A DNA stretch of 49,750 bases from Spirochaetota bacterium (GTDB taxonomy: Bacteria > Spirochaetota > UBA4802 > JAFGDQ01). The translations under genes and the position numbers were made by a program. The stretch lies in assembly GCA_016934735.1 (NCBI GenBank), contig JAFGSG010000060.1, forward strand, positions 1 through 49,750, in the 5' to 3' direction. The notes under the pieces were generated by a model that was not told the origin of the DNA, did not search any database, and saw only the letters and a list, made by a program, of their open reading frames with translations. The first letter of the stretch is position 1. Every line of letters begins with the position of its first letter. Positions 41,666-49,060 of the stretch are shown in pieces.

Positions 41666-42295
41666 ATGGGATTACTGGAAAAATATATAAAGCAATGCAG
41701 AAAGCCGTCAGGCGGACTTGGCAGGTTTATAGGCAGAAGCATGAATTTCGGCCATTCCGGGATCAGGTGCTGGGGCATTGGTCATGTTTCAATTAAACCA
41801 GCCGGGTATATCCTTGATGTAGGATGCGGCGGAGGCAAGGCGGTCAGTGAACTTGCTTCATCTTGCCCGTATGGGAAAGTGTTCGGAATAGATTATTCTG
41901 AAGACATGGTAGAACTATCTAAGAAGGTGAACAGAAAATATATTGCAAAAGGTATTGTTGAAATTCTTCACGGAAGCGTTTCATCATTGCCGTTCAAAGA
42001 CAATTTTTTCGATCTTGTTACCGCATTTGAAACTTACTATTTCTGGCCAGACCTGATCAACGACCTGAAAGAAATCAAACGTGTTTTGAAACCTGGAGGA
42101 AAATTATTACTGGTTAATGAAGTTTATAAAGATGATAAATTTGAAAAACGGAACAGCAAATGGGTCGAAATGCTCAATATGCACTATCATTCTCCAGGTG
42201 AATATAATGAGTTTTTAAAAAAAGCCGGATATCATATTGTTGAGATCAACAATAATCCTAAAAAGAACTGGATCGCGGCAGTAGCGCAGAAATGA
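41666..42295 (+). CDS. Class I SAM-dependent methyltransferase
   Basis: 209 aa. Motif I YILDVGCGGGKAVSELA, VFGIDYSEDMVEL, motif IV FDLVTAFETYYFWPD, then a typical GGKLLLVNE strand. ACGGAGAAG lies before ATG 41666, 4 bases after the TetR stop, so it is co-translated with the regulator. The N-terminal 25 residues are basic. Substrate unknown. Confidence 0.88.
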   Translation: MGLLEKYIKQCRKPSGGLGRFIGRSMNFGHSGIRCWGIGHVSIKPAGYILDVGCGGGKAVSELASSCPYGKVFGIDYSEDMVELSKKVNRKYIAKGIVEILHGSVSSLPFKDNFFDLVTAFETYYFWPDLINDLKEIKRVLKPGGKLLLVNEVYKDDKFEKRNSKWVEMLNMHYHSPGEYNEFLKKAGYHIVEINNNPKKNWIAAVAQK

Positions 42296-42334
42296 AAAAG
42301 TAACAAGACTTATATTGAAATAAGGAGGAATAAT

Positions 42335-42457
42335 ATGAATAAAAGAAAACAGTTAATTATTGCTTTAGCTGTTTACATTGTATATGTCGGAATTATTTTA
42401 TTATCAAACATCTTCATGAAAATCAGTGTTTCAGAAAATAATGAGACGTATAAATAG
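42335..42457 (+). CDS. Single-helix 40-aa membrane peptide
   Basis: A strong RBS (AAGGAGGAA) and ATG open a 40-codon frame with one membrane helix: KRKQLIIALAVYIVYVGII, then a polar tail. The frame continues beyond the TAG stop for 16 more sense codons (EVLKERLPKFKSFEF) before TAA, so it may be a truncated gene. Downstream of the methyltransferase, same strand. Confidence 0.5.
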   Translation: MNKRKQLIIALAVYIVYVGIILLSNIFMKISVSENNETYK

Positions 42458-42774
42458 GAGGTTTTAAAGGAAAGATTACCAAAGTTTAAATCATTTGAAT
42501 TTTAATTGATGAGTGCTGAATACAGAATGCTCGCTATCTTTCTGTTCGCTTTGTTTTATTTGATTATTGAGTCAGCCTCCAATCCTTATATGACCTAAAA
42601 AACACTTGACTCATTACTATCTGCTGTTGATAGTCATTTGTGTTACAAAATTACAAAAAATATTACTCATTCGGCTTTTTATAATGGTATTAATGAAAGC
42701 TGTTGAGTTTTTTTAAAAGATTAGTGTTACAAAAATTAAATTTATGTTACTATTGATTTATCAATAATTAAAAA
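42458..42774. other. Spacer upstream of the metal-chelate importer operon
   Basis: AT-rich, no supported gene (a 29-codon ATG frame at about 42511 has no RBS). TGTTACAAAA occurs twice (about 42641 and 42726) and TGTTAC a third time, which could be regulator sites. No cobalamin-riboswitch features are seen. Confidence 0.4.
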
Positions 42775-43866
42775 ATGTTTCCAATGGTTCAGAGTGAATT
42801 TCATATTATTGAAGCGCGCAGGGCTAATATTCGTCCCAAACTTTACCTATTGTTCGTATTGTTTTTTGCTCTTGTTATACTTATTGTTTTTGCAATTATT
42901 GTAGGCGCATATGAACTGAATTTAAAAACAATTATAAGGGCGTTAATCGGACTTGAAGAAGGCCATGCTGAAGTGATTGTCTGGGGCATTCGTATGCCGC
43001 GAATCACTGCAGCGATCATTACAGGATGCGGATTGGGGCTTGCGGGCATGGGAACCCAAAGCCTGCTCAGGAATCCACTTGCTTCTCCGTTCACTTTGGG
43101 AATAAGCCAGGGAGCAGCTTTCGGAGCTGCGCTTTCAATAGTGGCATTAGGTGCGGGCGCTATGCGCGGAAGCGCTCTCCGCACAGCGGACGCTGGCAGT
43201 TTTAATATATTCAATATTTATGCTGTAACATTCTTTGCTTTTTTAGGTTCAATTACTGCAACTGTTGTAATTTTACTTCTGGCCCGCATAAAAAAATTAT
43301 CTCCGGAATCTATAATTCTGGCAGGAGTGGCTCTTTCATCCATTTTTACTTCCGGGACAATACTTATTCAGTATTTTGCCACTGAAACTGAGATCGCGAG
43401 CGTGGTGTTCTGGACATTCGGAGATGTAGCAAGGTCCAACTGGATAGAGATTGGCGTACTCAGCATTGTTACGCTGCTTGTACTGGCATATTTTATGTAT
43501 AACAGGTGGAATCTAAATGCTGTAAGCGCGGGAGACGATACTGCAAAGGGGCTCGGTGTTGAGACCGGGCGTTTACGGCTTGCAGGTATGTTTTTAGCAG
43601 CTCTTGTGTCAGCCCTGGCAACCGCTTTTCATGGAGTAATCGCTTTTTTAGGCCTGCTTGCTCCGCACATTGCCCGTAGATTAACCGGGGCTGATCATGG
43701 CCTGCTTATACCTTATTCCTGTATAATCGGTTCAATCCTTCTCCTCGCTGCTGACACACTGGGCCGGATACTGATAGGATCAGGCAGCCTTCCTGTAGGT
43801 GTTTTAACATCATTCATGGGAGCTCCGCTTTTCCTTTATTTGCTGATGAAAGGACTAAATAAATGA
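42775..43866 (+). CDS. FecCD/BtuC-type ABC transporter permease
   Basis: 363 aa, about ten helices, with the family motifs RMPRITAAIITGCGLGLAGMGTQSLLRNPLASPFTLGIS and the late GVIAFLGLLAPHIARRLTGADH and GSGSLPVGVLTSFMGAPLFLYLL. It forms the channel for a siderophore, haem, cobamide or other metal chelate. Weak RBS. Overlaps the ATPase gene by 4 bp. Confidence 0.94.
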   Translation: MFPMVQSEFHIIEARRANIRPKLYLLFVLFFALVILIVFAIIVGAYELNLKTIIRALIGLEEGHAEVIVWGIRMPRITAAIITGCGLGLAGMGTQSLLRNPLASPFTLGISQGAAFGAALSIVALGAGAMRGSALRTADAGSFNIFNIYAVTFFAFLGSITATVVILLLARIKKLSPESIILAGVALSSIFTSGTILIQYFATETEIASVVFWTFGDVARSNWIEIGVLSIVTLLVLAYFMYNRWNLNAVSAGDDTAKGLGVETGRLRLAGMFLAALVSALATAFHGVIAFLGLLAPHIARRLTGADHGLLIPYSCIIGSILLLAADTLGRILIGSGSLPVGVLTSFMGAPLFLYLLMKGLNK

Positions 43867-44618
43867 AATTAAATGTAGCAGGAATAAAATTCAGTTATAA
43901 TCATTTCCCTGTGCTCGACGATGTAAGCTTCAGTCTGGAACCGGGCCGCATATTGGGCGTACTTGGAGTGAATGGGGCAGGAAAAACTACTATACTTAAA
44001 TGCCTTAACAGAATTTTAACTCCGGGCACAGGTTCGGTATACATAGACGGCAGGGAAGTGAGACACATGCACCGCAACGCGATTGCAAAGTATTTCGGCT
44101 ATGTTCCGCAAAGATCGCCGGACAGTTTGCTCACTGTTTTCGATTCAGTGTTATTGGGACGTAGGCCATACATTAAATGGAATGCTACCAAAAAGGATCT
44201 TTTAATTGTTGAAGATATATTAAGGCAACTCGGATGCGCGCATTTGTCCCAGCGCGTAACGAGCGAACTTAGCGGAGGCGAACTCCAGAAAGTAATTATC
44301 GCGCGCGCCCTTGCCCAGGAACCTAAAGTCCTTCTTCTTGATGAGCCAACAAGCAGCCTTGATCTGAAAAACCAGCTTCAGGTTATGAACATCATTAAAA
44401 ATGCAGTTCATAATTACAATCTTTCAGCTGTAGTTTCAATGCATGATATAAATCTTGCGCTGAGATTCGCGGATAGTTTTTTAATGCTCAAAGACGGGAA
44501 TGTTAGGTTTCTATCCGGCAAATCGGAACTTTCACCTGATGTTATTGAAGAAGTATACGGTGTTAAAGTTATAATAAATCAGGTTAATGATTATCAGATT
44601 ATTATACCTTATGAATGA
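43863..44618 (+). CDS. FecE/BtuD-type ABC transporter ATPase
   Basis: 251 aa. Walker A GVNGAGKTTILKCL, signature ELSGGELQKVIIARALAQEP, Walker B VLLLDEPTSSLD, switch His SMHDINLALRFADSF. Overlaps the permease gene and is separated from the binding-protein gene by a hairpin repeat. Confidence 0.95.
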   Translation: MKLNVAGIKFSYNHFPVLDDVSFSLEPGRILGVLGVNGAGKTTILKCLNRILTPGTGSVYIDGREVRHMHRNAIAKYFGYVPQRSPDSLLTVFDSVLLGRRPYIKWNATKKDLLIVEDILRQLGCAHLSQRVTSELSGGELQKVIIARALAQEPKVLLLDEPTSSLDLKNQLQVMNIIKNAVHNYNLSAVVSMHDINLALRFADSFLMLKDGNVRFLSGKSELSPDVIEEVYGVKVIINQVNDYQIIIPYE

Positions 44619-44645
44619 GAATAAAAACAGGATTCGTTATGGCCC

Positions 44646-44731
44646 GTTCAGACTATTTAAAATTTTTTGCGGAATTCGGACAATGACATAAATGACTCAG
44701 ACAGTCATCAATAATTTTAAATAGTCTGAAC
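44646..44731. repeat. Divergent short member of the hairpin family, inside the importer operon
   Basis: Perfect outer arms GTTCAGACTATTTAAAATT (left) and AATTTTAAATAGTCTGAAC (right), unlike the arms of copies 1-3, but the same TTGCGGAATTCGG just inside the left arm. The centre has its own hairpin ATGACT-CAGAC-AGTCAT. It ends about 45 bases before the binding-protein start. Confidence 0.7.
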
Positions 44732-44776
44732 CGACGGTATAAAATGGATAGAATAATATTTATAATGGAGAATGAT

Positions 44777-45868
44777 TTGAAAAAGAAATTTGCGAAAATT
44801 TTAATCTTTCTGTCCTTTTGTCTTATTGTTCTTGCAGCTTCTTTACAGGCAAAGGCAGATTTTGCTGTAACGGACATGACAGGCAGGATTGTAAGCTTCG
44901 AAAAAAATCCGGGCAGAATAATATCTATTTCACCCGGTACACTTCGCCTTATAATCTACCTTGAAGCAAAAGGTTATGTTGTGGGTGTAGAAGCTATAGA
45001 AAAACAAAATCCGGAAACAAGGCCTTACTGGTTTGCGAACAACGATCTTGGTTCGCTTCCTTCAATCGGCCCCGGCGGCCCGGCCTCTATAAATAAAGAA
45101 CCTGATATTGAAAAAATACTCGCAGTCCGGCCGGATGTAATATTTATCAGCTATATGAACAGGGAAAATGCAGATAAGCTTCAGAAGAAAACAGGCATAC
45201 CTGTTGTTGTTCTCAGCTATGGGCCGTTCGGTACATTTACAGACGAAGTATATGAATCTCTCCGCATTGCAGGTAAAATACTGAATAAAGAAGCGCGCGC
45301 AGATGCAGTTGTAAATTATATTGAAAACGCGCGCAAGGATCTGATATCCAGAATCAAGAGCCTTCCGGCAAGTCAAAAGCCGGTTTATATAGGAGGGATC
45401 GGATTCAAAGGCACACACGGGATTGTTAGCACTGAAACTAATTATGCTCCGTTTGATTGGGTCAGGGCCAATAATATTGCAAAGTCATTGGGAAAAGAAG
45501 GCCATATATTCACGGATAAAGAAAAGCTTCTCAGCCTGGATCCGGATATCATTTTTATTGACAGCGGCGGCAGTGGGAATATCCGCCAGGATTATTTGAA
45601 AAATCCTGATTTTTATAATGCATTAAAAGCTTTCAAAAACAGACAGGTATTTATCCTTCATTCCTATAACTGGTACATGACCAATCTCGGAACAGTGATC
45701 GCGGATGCTTATACAATCGGGAAAATTTTGTATCCTGACAGCTTTAGAGATATGGATCCAGCGAGAAAATCCGACGATGTTTATAAATTTCTTGTAGGCA
45801 AGCCTGTTTATAAAAATATGATCAAATCCTTTGGCAGTTTAGGCGGTACGCCTGATTATATTAAATAA
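44777..45868 (+). CDS. Periplasmic substrate-binding protein of metal-chelate importer (FepB/BtuF-like)
   Basis: 363 aa if it starts at TTG 44777, which has GGAG 6 bases upstream and begins directly with a signal peptide (KKKFAKILIFLSFCLIVLAA). ATG codons at 44744 and 44765 are in frame but have no RBS. The mature domain: RIISISPGTLRLIIYLEAKGYVVGVE, IEKILAVRPDVIFIS, then KRLLSLDPDIIFIDSGG-like and a C-terminal domain. The family binds chelates between two lobes. The SP-type has no lipobox. Cargo not deducible; the TrmO/methyltransferase context recurs in other anaerobes. Confidence 0.92.
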   Translation: MKKKFAKILIFLSFCLIVLAASLQAKADFAVTDMTGRIVSFEKNPGRIISISPGTLRLIIYLEAKGYVVGVEAIEKQNPETRPYWFANNDLGSLPSIGPGGPASINKEPDIEKILAVRPDVIFISYMNRENADKLQKKTGIPVVVLSYGPFGTFTDEVYESLRIAGKILNKEARADAVVNYIENARKDLISRIKSLPASQKPVYIGGIGFKGTHGIVSTETNYAPFDWVRANNIAKSLGKEGHIFTDKEKLLSLDPDIIFIDSGGSGNIRQDYLKNPDFYNALKAFKNRQVFILHSYNWYMTNLGTVIADAYTIGKILYPDSFRDMDPARKSDDVYKFLVGKPVYKNMIKSFGSLGGTPDYIK

Positions 45869-45871
45869 ATA

Positions 45872-46480
45872 ATGTACGAAAAAAAGATAAAATATTTTGA
45901 TGTCAATGTGGATTCTCGATGGTCTGCCATGCCTTACGGCCGTGAAGAGATGATCAAGCTCGACAGATTATTCGGGCATCTCGGTTCTCTTAAGGGGCAA
46001 AAGCTGCTTGAACCCGGGTGCGGTACCGGCAGGCTTACTGAAATACTGGCGGATCATGTCGGTGCTGACGGGCTTGTCGTTGCTCTGGACATCAGTCCTA
46101 AAATGGCAGAGGCTGCACTGGCAAGGACAGGCATGAGCCCGAATGTTAAGCTTTATACTGCAGCCCTTGAGGACTTTCCGGTTGATAATTACATGTTCGA
46201 TAATATTATTTGTCATCAGGTGTTTCCCCACTTTGAAGACAAACAAAAAGCGCTCTCGCTTCTTTACAAATGTCTAAAAAAAGGAGGCAGGATAGCGGTA
46301 TTCCATTTTATCAATATTTCACAGATCAATGACATTCACCGGAAAGCGGGCACTGCGGTGGAACAGGACTCAATGCCGGAAGAAAGTGAAATGCGGAAAT
46401 TATTTGCCGGCACGGGATTGGATATTAAATTTATTCTAAATGACGATCTGGGATATTTTTTAAGTGCTGAAAAAATATAA
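45872..46480 (+). CDS. Class I SAM-dependent methyltransferase in importer operon
   Basis: 202 aa. KLLEPGCGTGRLTEILADH, VVALDISPKMAEAAL, then FDNIICHQVFPHFEDK and GGRIAVFHFINISQIND. It starts 3 bases after the binding-protein stop. The combination of FecCD-type importer, this methyltransferase and a TrmO-like protein suggests the imported molecule or a tRNA is methylated in connection with metal supply (inference). Confidence 0.88.
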   Translation: MYEKKIKYFDVNVDSRWSAMPYGREEMIKLDRLFGHLGSLKGQKLLEPGCGTGRLTEILADHVGADGLVVALDISPKMAEAALARTGMSPNVKLYTAALEDFPVDNYMFDNIICHQVFPHFEDKQKALSLLYKCLKKGGRIAVFHFINISQINDIHRKAGTAVEQDSMPEESEMRKLFAGTGLDIKFILNDDLGYFLSAEKI

Positions 46481-46488
46481 TTTAAAGT

Positions 46489-47031
46489 ATGAATGAAAAA
46501 TTTAGTGGTGAAAAAATTATTCTAAAACCCGTTGGGTATATAAGAAGCGATATAAAATCGCCAAGCTTAAAAGCGGGTAATGATGATATTAAATTGGATA
46601 AGGGACTGGAACTTGCGGCGCAGGAATCGAAGTATATCAAATCCCTGAAGTCTGAGATCTTAATCAATCCTGAATATGAGGGGATTCTCGACGGGCTGGA
46701 GGACTTTTCCCATGTCGTTGTGCTTTACTGGCCTCATCTTCTGCCGGCGTCCGGAAGAACGATTAAAAAAGTGCATCCGATCGGTCAGAAAAAATTTCCT
46801 CTTGTCGGTGTATTTTCCACATGCAGTCCGGCCAGACCGAACCCGGTGCTGGTCACTGTTGTCCGGATTAGAGAGATTAAGGGGAACAGCCTTATTGTAC
46901 AGGGACTGGAAGCTGTTGACGGAAGCCCGGTCATTGATATCAAACCATTTACCAGAACATACTGCAATGCAGAAGATGTAAGGCTGGCTGACTGGATGGA
47001 ACAGATAGAAAAAGCAATGTCTGACTTATAA
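46489..47031 (+). CDS. TrmO/TsaA (YaeB)-like protein
   Basis: 180 aa. Motifs of the TsaA/TrmO family: PVGYIRSDIKSP, EGILDGLEDFSHVVVLYWPH, FSTCSPARPNPVLVTVVRI (R-P-N-P) and LEAVDGSPVIDIKPF. Family members methylate N6 of t6A37 in tRNA-Thr in E. coli, but clusters like this one with metal importers suggest a different substrate in many anaerobes. Last gene of the importer operon, 8 bases after the methyltransferase. Confidence 0.88.
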   Translation: MNEKFSGEKIILKPVGYIRSDIKSPSLKAGNDDIKLDKGLELAAQESKYIKSLKSEILINPEYEGILDGLEDFSHVVVLYWPHLLPASGRTIKKVHPIGQKKFPLVGVFSTCSPARPNPVLVTVVRIREIKGNSLIVQGLEAVDGSPVIDIKPFTRTYCNAEDVRLADWMEQIEKAMSDL

Positions 47032-47150
47032 TTATTATTCTGCAGCAGTCTTTATATGGTCTGAAATTATCATTTTCTTGCTCATGTTCCAGTTAATATT
47101 ACCATAATTATTTTGTTTTATGATATATCAAAAAAAGAGCAGTTTTATAT

Positions 47151-47429
47151 TTACTCATTTTTTTCAAAATCCAATATAAAAATATTTTCATTGTCCATAG
47201 ATATACGGACAAATGCTTCTTTAATGCCTGACAGCCTTTCATCGCATGCCCGTAATTTCGGAAAGTCGCTTTTTTGAATGAATGCCTGCAATAATTCAAT
47301 TTTTTTTAAGAGAATATCCGGATCATCGTTTGTATTAAAGTACAATTCAGTTAAATAACTCAATTCGTTTTTTGCAGCAGTTTCAATACAATGTCCTCGT
47401 AAATGAAGTATCAGGGATAATTGTTCCAT
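47151..47429 (-). CDS. Small soluble protein of unknown function
   Basis: 92 aa: LSLILHLRGHCIETAAKNELSYLTELYF, then IELLQAFIQKSDFPKLRACDERLSGIKEAFVRI. Helical, charged, no motif I recognise. It lies 32 bases after the LCM-type methyltransferase in the same direction and has no obvious RBS, so it may be translated from a weak site. Confidence 0.5.
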   Translation of the reverse strand: MEQLSLILHLRGHCIETAAKNELSYLTELYFNTNDDPDILLKKIELLQAFIQKSDFPKLRACDERLSGIKEAFVRISMDNENIFILDFEKNE

Positions 47430-47461
47430 TACAGCGTTGCAATTATATATATAAATTATAA

Positions 47462-48277
47462 TTAAATAATTTTAAAATGTACTATGTACTGCATTTTTAA
47501 TAAATCGGAAATAAAGGTTCCGATTTTATTTTTTAGATTTAAATTGCTTTTTGTAATATCACGAAACATGGGATATTCATTCAGAATTTTTATTTTATTA
47601 TCCCATAATTCAATATTTTTGGAATTTTTAAGCCCCCATCTCAAAAAGGACTTTTCGTCCATACCGCCGCTTTTAATAACCATTTTGTTTGCCATTTTAA
47701 TATTAGATGTTGCGTCAAAAGCAATTTCGCTGCCTGGGAATAAATGTGCAATTTTTATAAAAAATTCTTTTATTTGAGATTCTTCAAAATAATAAAATAC
47801 ACCGGCTGCAATGAATAAAATATTATTTTTTTTTCCAAGTTTTTTTATCCATCCGTTATCAAAAAAAGAGCTTATAATAAATTTTCTTCTTTTAGTTTCT
47901 TTGATAAATTTTTTTCTAAGTTCAATAACATCCCGGAGATCCAGGTCATACCATGAGATATGACCATTATCGATGCGCTCGAATGTCGTATCCAGGCCGC
48001 AGCCGATATTTACTATAATTGCTTCAGGATGCTTTTTTATAAATTGTTTAATGATTTTGTCAAAGATAAGGCTGCGCGCTATCCATCCGATCTGGCTTAT
48101 TTCGCTAATATTTTTAGTGATCGCTGAAAAATCATAGCTGATTTTATTTATTATTTCATTTGCTGTTTTATCTATTAATAAGGGCTGTTTCTTGTGATAT
48201 TCAAAAGCGCGTCCCCATAAGGGGAGAAGAAGAGTTTTTTGTATGTTGCCAAGTTCTACGCGAATATTCTTTGTCAT
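47462..48277 (-). CDS. LCM-type (Tcmp/PPM) SAM-dependent methyltransferase
   Basis: 271 aa. IIVNIGCGLDTTFERID and WYDLDLRDVIELRKKF are motifs of the leucine carboxyl methyltransferase-like family (Tcmp/PPM); ILFIAAGVFYYFEESQ follows. GARA-type start RVELGNIQKTLLLPLWGRAFEYHKKQP is typical. RBS AAGGAG before 48277. In bacteria these enzymes O-methylate secondary metabolites or polyketides. It lies 48 bases downstream of an ABC exporter permease, so it may be part of the same operon. Confidence 0.87.
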   Translation of the reverse strand: MTKNIRVELGNIQKTLLLPLWGRAFEYHKKQPLLIDKTANEIINKISYDFSAITKNISEISQIGWIARSLIFDKIIKQFIKKHPEAIIVNIGCGLDTTFERIDNGHISWYDLDLRDVIELRKKFIKETKRRKFIISSFFDNGWIKKLGKKNNILFIAAGVFYYFEESQIKEFFIKIAHLFPGSEIAFDATSNIKMANKMVIKSGGMDEKSFLRWGLKNSKNIELWDNKIKILNEYPMFRDITKSNLNLKNKIGTFISDLLKMQYIVHFKII

Positions 48278-48325
48278 GATTGAACTCCTTGAATATACTA
48301 GTTGTTATAAGTATGAACAAAATTT

Positions 48326-49060
48326 TTATACTATCCATTTTCTCCGTATATTTCTTATGCTGAAATAAAATAATATAAAACAGGAGGCAACAAGCACAAC
48401 GATATTTACTATAATCGACAGGGAATTGGTACCCGAAATCGAATATTTTACGACATCAACTCCGTATGTGATAGGTAAAATGTATGATAATGGCTGAATG
48501 AATATAGGAAGGCTTGAGACCGGGAAAAACAAACCGCAGAGAAAGATCATTGGGAACCTGTAAAAATTAGAATAGGTCTGAGCTTCAAAGACTTCCTTTG
48601 CGGAAACCGAAATAAAAAGCGCAAGAAGCGTTGAAATTACGGCTAAAAATAGTATTCCAATGAGTAAACCCGTCCAGTCGTTAACAGTTGCGTCGAAAAA
48701 AATCACTGCTATCAATACCGGTACAGAGCTGTTGAAAATTCCGAAAAGAATTGCACCTGTTGTCTTTGCCAGTATTAAAAGCTCCATACTGATAGGAGCA
48801 AGAAGCAGTCTTTCAAATGAACGCGCTTTTCTTTCAAAAGTAATTGTTACGGAAAGCATTGAAGTTGTACCGAACAGAACGGAAATCACGACTATTCCGG
48901 GGAAAGCCTCATTTATGTTAAAAGCGGTTTTGGATTTTACAAGCATCATAAGCATCCATGCGAAAGGGAAAATTATTCCCCAGCTTATATTGGGAGGCTT
49001 CAAATAATAATTTTTCATATCTTTTGCCAGGATATTCCAGAAAGCAATAAAGGATTTCAT
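48326..49060 (-). CDS. ABC-2 type transporter permease
   Basis: 244 aa with six membrane segments in the ABC-2 arrangement: ISWGIIFPFAWMLMMLV, GIVVISVLFGTTSMLSVTITFERKARSFERLLLAPIS, then FPMIFLCGLFFPVSSLPIF and the last helix. It overlaps the ATPase gene by 4 bp. Small-molecule or lipid-type export; substrate unknown. Confidence 0.88.
   Translation of the reverse strand: MKSFIAFWNILAKDMKNYYLKPPNISWGIIFPFAWMLMMLVKSKTAFNINEAFPGIVVISVLFGTTSMLSVTITFERKARSFERLLLAPISMELLILAKTTGAILFGIFNSSVPVLIAVIFFDATVNDWTGLLIGILFLAVISTLLALFISVSAKEVFEAQTYSNFYRFPMIFLCGLFFPVSSLPIFIQPLSYILPITYGVDVVKYSISGTNSLSIIVNIVVLVASCFILFYFSIRNIRRKWIV

Noticed and set aside
42458..42774. Cobalamin riboswitch before the BtuC/FecC-type operon
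   Set aside because: No B12-box or the associated stem sequence is visible.
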